A DNA stretch of 64,000 nucleotides from Metabacillus sediminilitoris (GCF_009720625.1 NZ_CP046266.1:5499501-5563500); one strand, 5' to 3'; positions 49,040 to 58,652 are shown, counted from the first letter of the stretch. Made by a program: numbers and translations. Notes: generated from the letters alone by a model not told the origin.

Positions 49040-49252
49040 TAAAGTGAGACTTCCATCAGTAGGGTTTTCATGATCCCCCACTGATGGTTAGCGAAACTTA
49101 TCACGCATAAAACGCCACGTCCTTATGTCTTGCCTGATCTTTGAACATCCTGTCCTTCGTCGGATCTTTACGAGCAGTTATCTCCTACTTCTCTTCTTTG
49201 TTTCTCTCAAATCTTGAAGTGGAGTCTTACTGCCCGTTAAGAATGGGATAAA
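49038..49252 (+). repeat. Multi-hairpin repeat, copy A (long form)
   Basis: About 215 bases starting at the ahpF stop codon. It has the same ends and order as copy B: GTGAGACTTCCATCAGT, loop, ACTGATGGTTAGCGAAACTTATC, then TTACGAGCAGTTATCTCCTACTT, AAGTGGAGTCTTACTGCCCGTTAAGAATGGGATAAA. Copy A carries an extra 60-base segment (about 49103-49162) absent from B and has decayed stems. Transcribed with ahpCF it would fold into consecutive hairpins. Confidence 0.85.
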
Positions 49253-49256
49253 ATTT

Positions 49257-49306
49257 AAGAAAGTCGCTTTTCTATCTTACTGATTGAAAGCGACTTTCTT
49301 TTTTCT
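49257..49306 (+). terminator. Terminator of ahpCF
   Basis: AAGAAAGTCGCTTTC-like arms: AAGTCGCTTTTC with GAAAGCGACTT, then a T-rich run. It directly follows repeat copy A. Confidence 0.8.
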
Positions 49307-49438
49307 TCCTTATGAAAGAATCATCGTGATATACACAAAAGCAAAGGAACATAACCTTGGAAAAGAACGATCACTCAGCAATATCTTACATTGACTAATT
49401 TTTATATTACCCTATAAAATCTATGTTTCCTTTATAAA

Positions 49439-50042
49439 TTAATCCTCTTTATATTTTTCTTTCACCATATTGGAACCAATTGCTCCACCTATCATTAAAA
49501 TTAAAGACCCAAAGTTCCAAAAAATAACCCGCCATATAAAGGGAAATCGAATGTAGTAAATTTATTTAGAAGTAGGATACCTATTTTTAGGATCAATAGA
49601 GCTACGCCTATTAAAATTAAAACATCAAAAATAAAGTGAGACTTCCATCAGTGGGGGTTTTTTTCATCCCCCACTGATGGTTAGCGAAACTTATCGGATC
49701 TTTACGGGCAGTTATCTCCCACTTATCTTCTTTGTTTCTCTTGAATCTTGAAGTGGGAGTCCTACTGCCCGTTAAGAATGGGATAAATTTTAGTTTTGGA
49801 TGTGCCAATTGTTTACCACCATTAATCACCTTCACTTTCAACTCCTCATCACTCCTTAACAATTCTTCAATTGTTAGCTCAAAAAGGTCACTTAGTTTAA
49901 TAATGATTTCTATACTCGGATAATTTTAACCGTTCTCCCACTTAGAAACTGACTGTCTACTAACAAAGAGCTTTTCTGCTAATTCTTCTTGAGACCACCC
50001 TTCATCCTTTCTCTCCTTTTTTAATTTGTTTGCAAATATCAT
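49439..50042 (-). pseudogene. XRE-family regulator with membrane tail, broken by repeat copy B
   Basis: AAAGGTG precedes ATG 50042. The frame reads IFANKLKKERKDEGWSQEEL, AEKLFVSRQSVSKWENG, a TAA stop (49926-49928), then NYPSIEIIIKLSDLFELTIEEL, KQLAHPKLKF. It is then cut by repeat copy B (49630-49787), after which the same protein resumes: FDVLILIGVALLILKIGILL, GGLFFGTLG, a one-base shift, and LILMIGGAIGSNMVKEKYKED. The original was an HTH regulator with two C-terminal helices. Three independent lesions. Confidence 0.85.
49630..49787 (+). repeat. Multi-hairpin repeat, copy B (short form), inserted in a gene
   Basis: 158 bases with two near-perfect stems: CCATCAGTGGGGG with CCCCCACTGATGG, and CGGGCAGTTATCTCCCACTT with AAGTGGGAGTCCTACTGCCCG. 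Bounded by ATAAAGTGAG and GGGATAAA as in copy A. It lies between the two halves of the XRE-regulator gene, so it behaves like an inserted MITE-type element. No ORF inside. Confidence 0.88.
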
Positions 50043-50391
50043 CTCATCAGACACCTTTCTGTAATCTATCATCCGTTATTGTTAAACCCCTATATAAAAA
50101 GTAAAGATAACTGTAGTTGTAATACACCGCAACCTAAGGTTCCCCTTGTCAAAAACCCTCGTTTAATCAGCATTTTAGGGCCATAAATTTTGTATAAAAC
50201 AGAACTTCATACAAGTGTTTCATAATAGTATGGTTTATACAATTTCATCTAAAAAATAATGTTTTTTCTAAAATAGGACACCTTATTAATAAAAATAGAA
50301 CTGCAGCATTAAACTTATCATCTATCATTCTGGAGTTATTCCTTGAAAAATAAGCAACGTCTTTACATATGTGTTGAAGGGAGATTTGTCA
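50043..50391. other. Gene-free stretch before the 50.4 kb gene
   Basis: About 350 AT-rich bases. A small palindrome AACCTAAGGTT lies near 50132. Presumably holds promoters for the flanking divergent genes; nothing else recognised. Confidence 0.4.
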
Positions 50392-51063
50392 GTGAAACTG
50401 TATCAAGTAAGAAAAGGACAATTTGTCTATTATAACAATGAGTTACATAAGATATATGGCGTAAAACCGATGTATAAACAATCTGTCCATCTTATAAGGC
50501 TTAGGGATTTAACACAGCATTTAACCAAAGCGGTCAGCGTGGAAAGGTACAAACCAAAGGATCTTGATAGCTTTGTTTTTAACCATAAGGTATATACGCT
50601 TAGAAATGATCGAAAAGCTGAAGCAGGAGATTATATATTAATTAACAATCCCATGCCTGATTCCCTTGATACATATTCCTTAAATGAAATTGATCTAATT
50701 GAAACGGCTGATAACAAAGGTGTCATCACAAGTAATTCTCACGGGATCAAGCATAATGAGTATTTATTAATGGTGCCTGGGCGTGCTAACGGCAGCACCC
50801 CTATCGATTATCAGGACATTGAAAAGGTTGATGAAGAGAGCTTGAAGGACTTGGATCCCCAAAATTTAGATCTACGTGCCAACGAAGTGCTGCCGTCATT
50901 AGGAGACGTCTATAAAAAGAAGGACAATCATGCATTTTTTGAAGCAATGGTGGTAGCAATTAAAGACCAAACTGTTTACCTTGGAGGCGGTATCGAGATA
51001 ACAGCGGATGAGTTGATGATCAATGATAAGTGGGAGTTTCAATATAACCTCCTTGATAAATAA
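50392..51063 (+). CDS. Protein of unknown function upstream of the betaine transporter
   Basis: 223 residues from GTG 50392, chosen because AGGGAG lies about eight bases before it; the frame opens at 50371. Soluble, with beta-rich repeated-looking pieces: KLYQVRKGQFVYYNNELHKIYGVKPMYKQSVHLIRL at the start and EVLPSLGDVYKKKDNHAFFEAMVVAIKDQTVYLGGGIEI near the end, suggestive of small barrel modules. No family named. It is 77 bases before the BCCT gene on the same strand, so the two may be coexpressed. Confidence 0.75.
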   Translation: MKLYQVRKGQFVYYNNELHKIYGVKPMYKQSVHLIRLRDLTQHLTKAVSVERYKPKDLDSFVFNHKVYTLRNDRKAEAGDYILINNPMPDSLDTYSLNEIDLIETADNKGVITSNSHGIKHNEYLLMVPGRANGSTPIDYQDIEKVDEESLKDLDPQNLDLRANEVLPSLGDVYKKKDNHAFFEAMVVAIKDQTVYLGGGIEITADELMINDKWEFQYNLLDK

Positions 51064-51140
51064 TTTTTCTCTTGGGAGTTAACTTTTTGGACACATGAGA
51101 GCCTATTTTCACTTAAACTAAGCCTTACTAGGAGGTTTCT

Positions 51141-52673
51141 ATGGACAGTAAGAAAAATATGGGAAACAGTGTTTTTATCATATCATTATTACTTACTCTC
51201 ATTTTTATTGTATGGGGAGTCTTTTTTACAGATAATCTCGCCAAAGTCACCAACACCATTTATAATGGTTCGATTGATTACCTTGGGTGGGTTTATCTTG
51301 GTGTCACCCTCTTCTTTGTCATCTTCTCCATTTATTTACTGTTCTCTAAATATGGTGATATTCGGCTAGGGAGGAAAACAGACAAGCCTGATTTTAACAC
51401 CGCATCCTGGCTCGCCATGTTGTTTGGTGCTGGTATGGGAATCGGTATTGTTTACTGGAGTGTCGCTGAACCGGTTACCCACTACACCACCCCACCTTAT
51501 GGGGAACCATTTACGGTGGAGGCAGCCAATACAGCTATGAAATATACATTTTTCCATTGGGGCCTCGACCCTTGGGCGATTTACACAGTTATTGGTTTAG
51601 CCCTTGCCTTTTTCCAATATAACAAAAGACTGCCTGCAGCCATCAGTTCGGCATTCTATCCGATACTTGGCGATAGAATATACGGACCGATCGGAAAAAC
51701 CATTGATGTATTATCAATCTTCGCAACTGTCTTTGGAATCGCAACATCTTTAGGCCTTGGCGCCATGCAGGTCACGGCCGGAATGCATGAAATCTTCGGA
51801 ATTCCCAATGTGTTATTCGTCCAGTTGATTGTTATTGCTGTTGCAACAGTCCTTTTTATCATCTCAATCAATACAGGTTTAGAGAAAGGAATCCAATACT
51901 TATCAAATGCAGCCATGATTTTATCTTTTGCAATCATGCTAATGATTTTGATTGTCGGACCAACCTTGACGATTATTAAGGTTCTTTTTAATACAACCGG
52001 GCTCTATATCAGTGATTTTATTCATATGAGTTTACGGTTAACACCATTCGGCAAAGGAGAATGGATTGCATCATGGACCTTATTTTATTGGGCATGGTGG
52101 ATTGCATGGGCACCTTTTGTCGGTATGTTTATTGCCCGGGTTTCAAGAGGAAGAACAGTAAAGGAGTTTGTTATTGGAGTGTTAATTGTTCCTACTCTCG
52201 GAACATGTTTATGGATGTCCATATTTGGCGGTTCCGCGCTTGAAATTGTGCAAAACACTGGCAGCCGTGATTTGGCCATGTATATTACCAAAAACGTTTC
52301 ATTATCTATCTTTACCTTCTTTGATTATCTTCCATTAAGTTCTCTGCTGAGTATTTTGGGGTTTGCTGTCGTAACTATTTATTATATAACTGTTGCCGAT
52401 ACAGCCACCTTCGTATTGGGAATGCTAAGTGAAGGCGGAACATTAAATCCTTCAAATAAAATTAAAATGACATGGGGAATCATTCAATCTGCTTTAGCTG
52501 CTGTCTTGCTTTTAGCCGGTGGTCTGAACGTTTTGCAAACAGCATCCATCGCAGCCGCTCTTCCCTTTGCCATTATTATGATCGTCATGAGCTTCTCATT
52601 ATTAAAAGGTTTAAAAAGTGAAGTCGAAGTACACAGGAGTAATAAAAGAAATATGCACCATTCTAAAAGTTAA
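51141..52673 (+). CDS. BCCT-family glycine betaine transporter, OpuD-like
   Basis: 510 residues with about twelve helices. BCCT signatures: WLAMLFGAGMGIGIVYWSVAEPVTHYTTPP with the Gly-rich stretch and aromatic residues, and WTLFYWAWWIAWAPFVGMFIARVSRGRTVKEF, the tryptophan-rich helix 8 that forms the quaternary-amine site. This family imports glycine betaine or related compounds with sodium for osmoprotection. The charged tail (EVEVHRSNKRN) may sense osmolarity as in related carriers. AGGAGG before the ATG; terminator after. Confidence 0.93.
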   Translation: MDSKKNMGNSVFIISLLLTLIFIVWGVFFTDNLAKVTNTIYNGSIDYLGWVYLGVTLFFVIFSIYLLFSKYGDIRLGRKTDKPDFNTASWLAMLFGAGMGIGIVYWSVAEPVTHYTTPPYGEPFTVEAANTAMKYTFFHWGLDPWAIYTVIGLALAFFQYNKRLPAAISSAFYPILGDRIYGPIGKTIDVLSIFATVFGIATSLGLGAMQVTAGMHEIFGIPNVLFVQLIVIAVATVLFIISINTGLEKGIQYLSNAAMILSFAIMLMILIVGPTLTIIKVLFNTTGLYISDFIHMSLRLTPFGKGEWIASWTLFYWAWWIAWAPFVGMFIARVSRGRTVKEFVIGVLIVPTLGTCLWMSIFGGSALEIVQNTGSRDLAMYITKNVSLSIFTFFDYLPLSSLLSILGFAVVTIYYITVADTATFVLGMLSEGGTLNPSNKIKMTWGIIQSALAAVLLLAGGLNVLQTASIAAALPFAIIMIVMSFSLLKGLKSEVEVHRSNKRNMHHSKS

Positions 52674-52683
52674 TAAAATGTGG

Positions 52684-52718
52684 AAATCTCCCTGAGTCTG
52701 TTCAGGGAGATTTTTTTG
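52684..52718 (+). terminator. Terminator of the BCCT gene
   Basis: AATCTCCCTGA and TCAGGGAGATT around GTCTGT, then seven T. Confidence 0.9.
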
Positions 52719-52780
52719 TTTGAATGAATGGTTGCTTTTAAAGCTGAGGCTACTTTAAATTGCCTGCTTAATTTAATATG

Positions 52781-52833
52781 AAAAAGCCTCTAATTTTTGG
52801 TACGGTTCACCTTGATGTGTCTAATTAAGGTTT
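52781..52833. repeat. Interspersed hairpin repeat with TACGGTTCACC core, copy 1
   Basis: GCCTCTAATTTTTGGTACGG followed by TTCACC and TCTAATTAAGGTT. Diverged from the copies at 59.6, 62.6 and 63.8 kb but sharing core and order. It overlaps the end of the broken GGDEF gene. Confidence 0.55.
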
Positions 52834-53263
52834 GTAAGATATATTATCTCTGAATAGACACGCACTTGATTACGTCCTTCTCGTTTTGCAGAGTATAAAG
52901 CTTGATCTGCTTTATTTAAAAGCTGATAAAGGGTTTCCTCTGTCGCTTTCGTTGCCTCAGCCACTCCACTGCTTAAAGTAACAGAAATAACTCCCTCTGT
53001 CGTAATGAGAGGCCGCGCTTCAACATGTCTGCGCAGCTGATTAGCTAACTCTTCACCTTCTAAACCTGTCCTTCCCTTCAATGCAAGGACAAACTCCTCC
53101 CCACCATATCGTGTAAATAGCATGCCTTCCTTCAACTGAGTTTGGCAAACCTTTATTACATGCATTAGCAATTGATCACCATTATGATGGCCATAGGTAT
53201 CATTCACTTTTTTAAAAAATTCAATATCAACCAAAATGACTGTAAATGGTATTGCATCATTTT
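52821..53263 (-). pseudogene. Truncated GGDEF (diguanylate cyclase) gene
   Basis: Reads NDAIPFTVILVDIEFFKKVNDTYGHHNGDQLL, LFTRYGGEEFVLAL and LLNKADQALYSAKREGRNQV, i.e. most of a GGDEF domain with the active-site GGEEF intact. The domain start (the usual LTGLYNRR segment) and any sensory part are missing, with a TGA upstream. The track-like start TTG at 53234 lies within the first beta strand without a binding site. Probably inactive for c-di-GMP synthesis. Confidence 0.75.
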
Positions 53264-53419
53264 TGCTGCAGCAAACTCTTGCTCACATTTTTATGTTTTT
53301 ATGTTTATCCTACGTCATCTTTAGATCATTTTCATCATTCTCATAGCAAACGGAAACTCATTTAGATATAAAAGCCACCAATACAGGAGAGTTTCGTTTA
53401 ATAAAATAAGGCGTATCTA

Positions 53420-54400
53420 TTATCTCTTAACTAATTCACCCATGACCCAGTTGGTTCTCGCACCGTTCACTCCATTACTTGGGCACTGGCCGTAATTTCC
53501 AGTTAATTCAGCCATAATCGTTTCTGCAAGGGGTTGATGGACGTGCTGAGGTCGTTCAAAACTCCATTGCTCTTTTCCACTAGTTGTCGTCAAAACAATG
53601 GGCTCATCTCCAAAAGTGGAAAAGGTAATTTTACCTTTACTGCCGACGATTTCATTCACATCCACATTTTCAAAAGCAGAAAAACACCACTTCCCTACGC
53701 CATGGATTCCAGATTCAAATCGATATGTACCTGTCACAATATCTTCCGCACGATAATAGCCTGCTTGATTTGAAGCAAAACCTTGAGCTTCCTTAATAGG
53801 TCCCAGCAAAAAATCTAATATATCGAGCGTATGACTGGCTAAATCAAAAAACAGTCCCCCTCCGGACACTTCAGGTTGTAGCCTCCACGGGAGACTTTTT
53901 GAATCCTTCACGTCTTCCGAAGCTTTTTGGTACTGTGTTGTTGATACGAAACGCACGTCACCGATCACTTTACTTTCCAACAAATCTTTTATTTTAACAA
54001 ATCTAGGCTGTGCCCTTCGGTAGTAAGCAACATATAAAGGAACGCGAGCTTCTTTGCAAGCAGCGATCATTTCATTGCATTCCACAAAATTAAGTGCCAT
54101 TGGCTTTTCTACATAAACAGGTTTTCCTGCCTTGGCAACTTTAATAGTATATTCCTTATGTGAACCCGGCGGTGTCGCAATATAGACAGCATCAACATCT
54201 GGATCGTTAATAAGTGCGTCAGCATCATCATACCATTTTGGAACATTATGTCTTTTTGCATAGTCTTTCGCAAGTTCACCGGTTCTCCGCATTACGGCAA
54301 CCAACTCTGAATTTTCAACTTTTTGGAATGCTGGACCACTTTTCACTTCTGTTACATCACCGCACCCAATAATACCCCAACGAACTTTTTCAAATTTCAT
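53420..54400 (-). CDS. Gfo/Idh/MocA-family oxidoreductase
   Basis: 326 residues. N-terminal NAD(P) fold VRWGIIGCGDVTEVKSGPAF, DVDAVYIATPPGSHKEYTIKVAKAGKPVYVEKPMAL with the EKP lysine, and catalytic-region SGGGLFFDLASHTLDILDFLLGP with the His. The family oxidises or reduces sugars, inositols and related polyols; substrate not predictable. AGAGGAGGAG precedes the ATG. Single leftward gene. Confidence 0.9.
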   Translation of the reverse strand: MKFEKVRWGIIGCGDVTEVKSGPAFQKVENSELVAVMRRTGELAKDYAKRHNVPKWYDDADALINDPDVDAVYIATPPGSHKEYTIKVAKAGKPVYVEKPMALNFVECNEMIAACKEARVPLYVAYYRRAQPRFVKIKDLLESKVIGDVRFVSTTQYQKASEDVKDSKSLPWRLQPEVSGGGLFFDLASHTLDILDFLLGPIKEAQGFASNQAGYYRAEDIVTGTYRFESGIHGVGKWCFSAFENVDVNEIVGSKGKITFSTFGDEPIVLTTTSGKEQWSFERPQHVHQPLAETIMAELTGNYGQCPSNGVNGARTNWVMGELVKR

Positions 54401-54888
54401 GAAAATCGTTCTCCTCCTCTTGTCTCAACTTATTTTTTTCTTGTTCTCTACTGTAGCATTATGTGTCTTGCTCTTACTATAAAACTTCTCTATTAGATGT
54501 GTCCATCCTATAGAGAATGTTACAGTATGACTCTTTTCTTGGTTCGGAGGTGAACTAATTGATATTTATAGTTTTTAGTGACTAGAAACTTAAAAACCAT
54601 TTCTATTCAAATACTCATATATAATTCAACTTTTACTCTCTAGTACCTAAATAAATTTTCATCGAGCGGTAAATGTTTTTCAGCCTACCCCCAAAATCTC
54701 AGAATAACGATCTAAGATTTTGTTGATAGTCATTTTTTGTCGAAAGAATTTGCCTTTGTCCGCTGGAAATGACACATTTAGGATAACTTCTAGTTAACAA
54801 TACTGTGAATTTATTTATTGTATAAAATTAATTTATTAAAAATATTGTTATACATTTTTCGACACTACACCTATGGGGAGGAATCTAT
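54401..54888. other. Gene-free stretch before the large glycosyltransferase gene
   Basis: 488 AT-rich bases between divergent genes. A stem CAAAATCT/AGATTTTG lies near 54691-54723. No ORF with a good start and no known riboswitch pattern (I looked for a GEMM-like c-di-GMP motif and did not see one). Confidence 0.45.
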
Positions 54889-57800
54889 GTGAATCGAGTT
54901 TTTAGGTGGATTGTCAGATCCTTGTTTGCACCTGTCACTGGAAATGCAGGAGCAGTTGCGAGTACACTTGGTTTTTTTCTGGCCTTTTTACCCTTAGATA
55001 GTTTAAGAATTCCATTATTGCTTGCTTTTTCACTTTTGTTTCGTCTTAATATTATCGCCTTATTCCTTGGAACGTTGATTACGATTTTTATCCCTAATAT
55101 TCGTGATTTACCCCTTCTGGATTTACTTGTATTGGAAGATTACTGGCTATTTTCTGCCCTTAAGACTAAAATACAATCTTCACAAATCCTTGCATCAGGT
55201 GCCTTCGGAGGCCTAATTGGTCTAGTCTGTTATTTTTTCTTCCACTGGTTTTACAATTTAGGGCTGAAAAAAAAGGAACGAAGTCAAGAACATGTTTTTC
55301 TTGATCCTGCAAAAAGACGCTGGTCAATTATTAAACGAATGAGTGCAGGCTTTACTATTTTTATTGTTTTAGTATCGACTATTTTTATTGAAAGCCTTAA
55401 TACTAATCCAGTATTTCCTGAGCTGCAATTGAATAAAAGTACAGGAAAGAGCGGGATTGAGCCGATTCATACAAGTTTCAGTGAAGAAGAGATTGCTTCA
55501 CAGGTTCAAAAGACAAATCTTTCCCCTCTTATTCAAAAAAATATGGGTTTATTGAACAAAAAACAAATGGAGACCAAACAAGAAGTTTATGGTTTTTACG
55601 TCAATTGGGATGAAAACAGCAAAACTTCTTTCAAAAAAAATATAGATTCTATTACAACATTAGTGCCGGAATGGTTGCAGCTTACTCCTAACCTTACTCT
55701 TAAAGCCAGCACTGATCGCTCAATTGTTGCAGACGCAAAAGCGCATGATATAAAGATTCTTCCATTAGTTAATAATTTTATTAACAATAAATGGGATGGC
55801 GATATCCTGCATCGGTTATTTACTACCCCCGGCGCTGAAGACCGTTTTATTAAAAATATGCTGGCTTATGTGAGAACCAATGACTTTGACGGGATTAATA
55901 TAGATTTTGAAGATATCAATCCAAATGACAGAGATCATTTCACCCGATTCATGGATAAAGTTTATAAAGCCTTTCATCAACATGAGCTTATGGTCACAGT
56001 GGATGTCCCGCCGAATAACAATAGTTTTGACTATGCCGCTTTAGCAAATAGCACAGACCGCATGATTGTCATGCTATATGACCAGCACCACTCCATGAGT
56101 AACCCTGGACCTGTAGCTCCAAATGATTGGGTAAAAGAGAGTTTAAACGAACTCAATATTCCTTCCGAAAAATTGATTGTGAGTTTAGGAAGCTACGGTT
56201 ACGACTGGGAAGAAAACTCCAGCAAGCCCGCAGTTGACATGACGTTTCGGGATATCTTGGAATTGGGCAGTGGAACCAATCTCAAAATCCATTGGAATAA
56301 GGAAACAGGAAACCCTTATTTACGATATAGAAAAAATGGAAAAAACCATATTGTTTGGTTTTTAGATGCTGCTACATTTTATAATCAAATGAAGTTGGCT
56401 ATAGATAGCGACTCAAGAGGAATAGCGCTTTGGCGTCTCGGTTCTGAAGATCCTTCTATCTGGAATTACATTAACAAACCAGAGGATATCCTTAATCCAT
56501 CCAATGCCCTTAAAACCGTGGCAAGTCCTGAATCTGGCCGCTATACAGGTGCCGGGGAGATTTTAAAAGTTACTGCATCCGAAAAAGGCAAAAGAACGAT
56601 TCAATTGGATTCAAATGGGATGGTACAAACTGAAACCTATATTAAATTACCGAAGCCTTTTGAGATGACCCGGTATGGCAAATCTCAAAAGAAGGAAGTC
56701 GTCCTTTCCTTTGATGACGGTCCGGATCCAACCTATACACCACAAATATTGGACATTTTGGAAAAGAATCATATTAAAGGAACCTTCTTTATTGTTGGAG
56801 AGAATGCTTTGATGCATCAAGAGATAGTTAAAAGGATACATCAGGAAGGCCATGAAATTGGCAGCCATACATTTACTCATCCTGATATTTCGTCCATCAC
56901 GCCATCTCGTTTGAGAATGGAACTAAATGCAAATCAGCGTCTATTTCAAGAAATAACAGGCTATACGATGACCCTTTTCCGCCCGCCTTATGTATCGGAT
57001 ACGGAACTGGGCAAAAAGAGCGAACAGGTGCCTATATTGCAAGCACAGGAAATGGGTTATACCCTGGTTGATAAATCGATTGACTCTGGCGATTGGCAAA
57101 AACGTTCCAGCACTGAAATTGTGAATCAGGTACTGGAGCAGCTGCCAGAAGGAAATGTGATTTTACTGCACGATGCTGGCGGTGACCGCTCCAACACTGT
57201 AAAGGCCTTGCCTATTATTATTAAAGAACTTAAAAAGCGGGGCTACACCTTTACCACCACTGCTGATCTAATTGGAAAAAGTGATAGTCAAATTATGCCC
57301 CCTGCTGTTCAGGACAGCCCTTATTCGGTCTATAACAAGGCTGTATTCAAGGTCATACAAGGCTGGCACTCAGGACTAAGCTTCCTGTTCTACTCAGCTA
57401 TCCTTTTAGGAATCTTGCGACTGATTATCTTCATTTTCCTTTCTAGAAGACAGGTAAAAAGATATAAAGAGATCCAAGTCGACCCTAGCTTTACACCTTT
57501 TGTCAGTGTCGTTATTGCTGCCTATAACGAGGAAAAAGTAATTTGTAAAACAGTTAATTCAATTTTATCCAGTGATTATCCAGCTTTTGAGATACTGATT
57601 ATCGACGATGGATCAAAGGATGATACTGCTGTTATTATTCAAAAAATCTATGCAAACCATCCACTCGTCAGATTAATTAAAAAAGACAATGGTGGAAAAT
57701 CTTCCGCTGTTAATCTTGGTTTTAAAGAAGCAAGAGGGGAAATCGTGGTTGCTCTTGACGCGGATACACTCATCGCTGAAGATGCCATCTCATTGCTTGT

Positions 57801-58593
57801 TAACCATTTTAAAAATAAAAGTGTTGCAGCTGTTTCAGGTAATGTAAAGGTCGGCAATAAGGGGAACCTTCTTACAAACTGGCAGCATATCGAATATGTG
57901 ACAGGCTTTAACTTAGAGAGAAGGGCCTTTGCAGCTCTAAATTGCATTACGGTTGTACCAGGTGCGATCGGCGCATGGAGAAAGACAGCGGTAGAAGAAG
58001 CTGGATACTTTAAAGAGGATACACTCGCAGAGGATACCGATATCACTCTTACTCTTTTACGAAATGGGAAAAAGATTGAATTTGAAGAAAAGGCTTATGC
58101 CTTTACAGAAGTACCGGAAGATATTAAAAGTCTGGCAAAACAACGTTACCGATGGGTTTATGGTACGTTACAATGCTTATGGAAACATCGTGAGGCTTTA
58201 TTCAATAAAAAACATAACTCATTAGGATATATCGCCCTTCCAAACATGTGGCTTTTCCAATATATTTATCAAACAATATCTCCTCTTGCAGATTTATTGT
58301 TCATTATAGCCCTTTTTAACACACAGCCTGAAATTGCAGTTATTGTGTTTATTCTATTTTACTTGCTGGATTTCTTTACTTCACTATATGCGTTTCGTTT
58401 GGAGAAAGAAAGTCCTAAACCACTACGTTCATTGTTTTTGCAACGAATCTTGTACAAGCAGCTTATGACTTATGTGGTGATAAAATCCATCTTTTCGGCA
58501 ATAAAGGGAGTAACCGTTGGTTGGAATAAACTAAAACGAAAAGGTAATGTAACTCAGGAAACCTCTATTGTGGAGGTTAAGGAAACTATCTAA
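54889..58593 (+). CDS. Multidomain exopolysaccharide enzyme: GH18 + polysaccharide deacetylase + family 2 glycosyltransferase
   Basis: 1234 residues, GTG start behind GGGGAGG. Residues 1-130: DUF2062-like membrane region (FAPVTGNAGAVASTLGFFLA). One helix near 155, then an extracellular GH18 barrel (about 220-550) with FDGINIDFED, catalytic Glu about 340. NodB/CE4 domain about 600-790: SFDDGPDPTYTP (Asp608/609), GSHTFTHPD metal histidines, RPPY. Helix near 830, then GT2 domain with IIDDGSKDDT, DAD (957), AEDTD (about 1047) and QRYRW (1085-1089), plus C-terminal helices. This is the catalytic set of a poly-N-acetylglucosamine-type pathway in one chain. The polymer is inferred. Confidence 0.88.
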   Translation: MNRVFRWIVRSLFAPVTGNAGAVASTLGFFLAFLPLDSLRIPLLLAFSLLFRLNIIALFLGTLITIFIPNIRDLPLLDLLVLEDYWLFSALKTKIQSSQILASGAFGGLIGLVCYFFFHWFYNLGLKKKERSQEHVFLDPAKRRWSIIKRMSAGFTIFIVLVSTIFIESLNTNPVFPELQLNKSTGKSGIEPIHTSFSEEEIASQVQKTNLSPLIQKNMGLLNKKQMETKQEVYGFYVNWDENSKTSFKKNIDSITTLVPEWLQLTPNLTLKASTDRSIVADAKAHDIKILPLVNNFINNKWDGDILHRLFTTPGAEDRFIKNMLAYVRTNDFDGINIDFEDINPNDRDHFTRFMDKVYKAFHQHELMVTVDVPPNNNSFDYAALANSTDRMIVMLYDQHHSMSNPGPVAPNDWVKESLNELNIPSEKLIVSLGSYGYDWEENSSKPAVDMTFRDILELGSGTNLKIHWNKETGNPYLRYRKNGKNHIVWFLDAATFYNQMKLAIDSDSRGIALWRLGSEDPSIWNYINKPEDILNPSNALKTVASPESGRYTGAGEILKVTASEKGKRTIQLDSNGMVQTETYIKLPKPFEMTRYGKSQKKEVVLSFDDGPDPTYTPQILDILEKNHIKGTFFIVGENALMHQEIVKRIHQEGHEIGSHTFTHPDISSITPSRLRMELNANQRLFQEITGYTMTLFRPPYVSDTELGKKSEQVPILQAQEMGYTLVDKSIDSGDWQKRSSTEIVNQVLEQLPEGNVILLHDAGGDRSNTVKALPIIIKELKKRGYTFTTTADLIGKSDSQIMPPAVQDSPYSVYNKAVFKVIQGWHSGLSFLFYSAILLGILRLIIFIFLSRRQVKRYKEIQVDPSFTPFVSVVIAAYNEEKVICKTVNSILSSDYPAFEILIIDDGSKDDTAVIIQKIYANHPLVRLIKKDNGGKSSAVNLGFKEARGEIVVALDADTLIAEDAISLLVNHFKNKSVAAVSGNVKVGNKGNLLTNWQHIEYVTGFNLERRAFAALNCITVVPGAIGAWRKTAVEEAGYFKEDTLAEDTDITLTLLRNGKKIEFEEKAYAFTEVPEDIKSLAKQRYRWVYGTLQCLWKHREALFNKKHNSLGYIALPNMWLFQYIYQTISPLADLLFIIALFNTQPEIAVIVFILFYLLDFFTSLYAFRLEKESPKPLRSLFLQRILYKQLMTYVVIKSIFSAIKGVTVGWNKLKRKGNVTQETSIVEVKETI

Positions 58594-58605
58594 TGGAAAC
58601 TTCGC

Positions 58606-58640
58606 ACAGGTCTTTCCCATTTTGGGAAGGCCTTTTTTAT
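58606..58640 (+). terminator. Terminator of the multidomain glycosyltransferase gene
   Basis: AGGTCTTTCCCA and TGGGAAGGCCTTTTTT form an imperfect strong stem. Confidence 0.8.
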
Positions 58641-58652
58641 ATAATTTAGAAC

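Noticed and set aside
49617..49862. 81-codon frame on the minus strand
   Set aside because: It is a chimera of the end of the XRE HTH part and the inserted repeat, not a gene.
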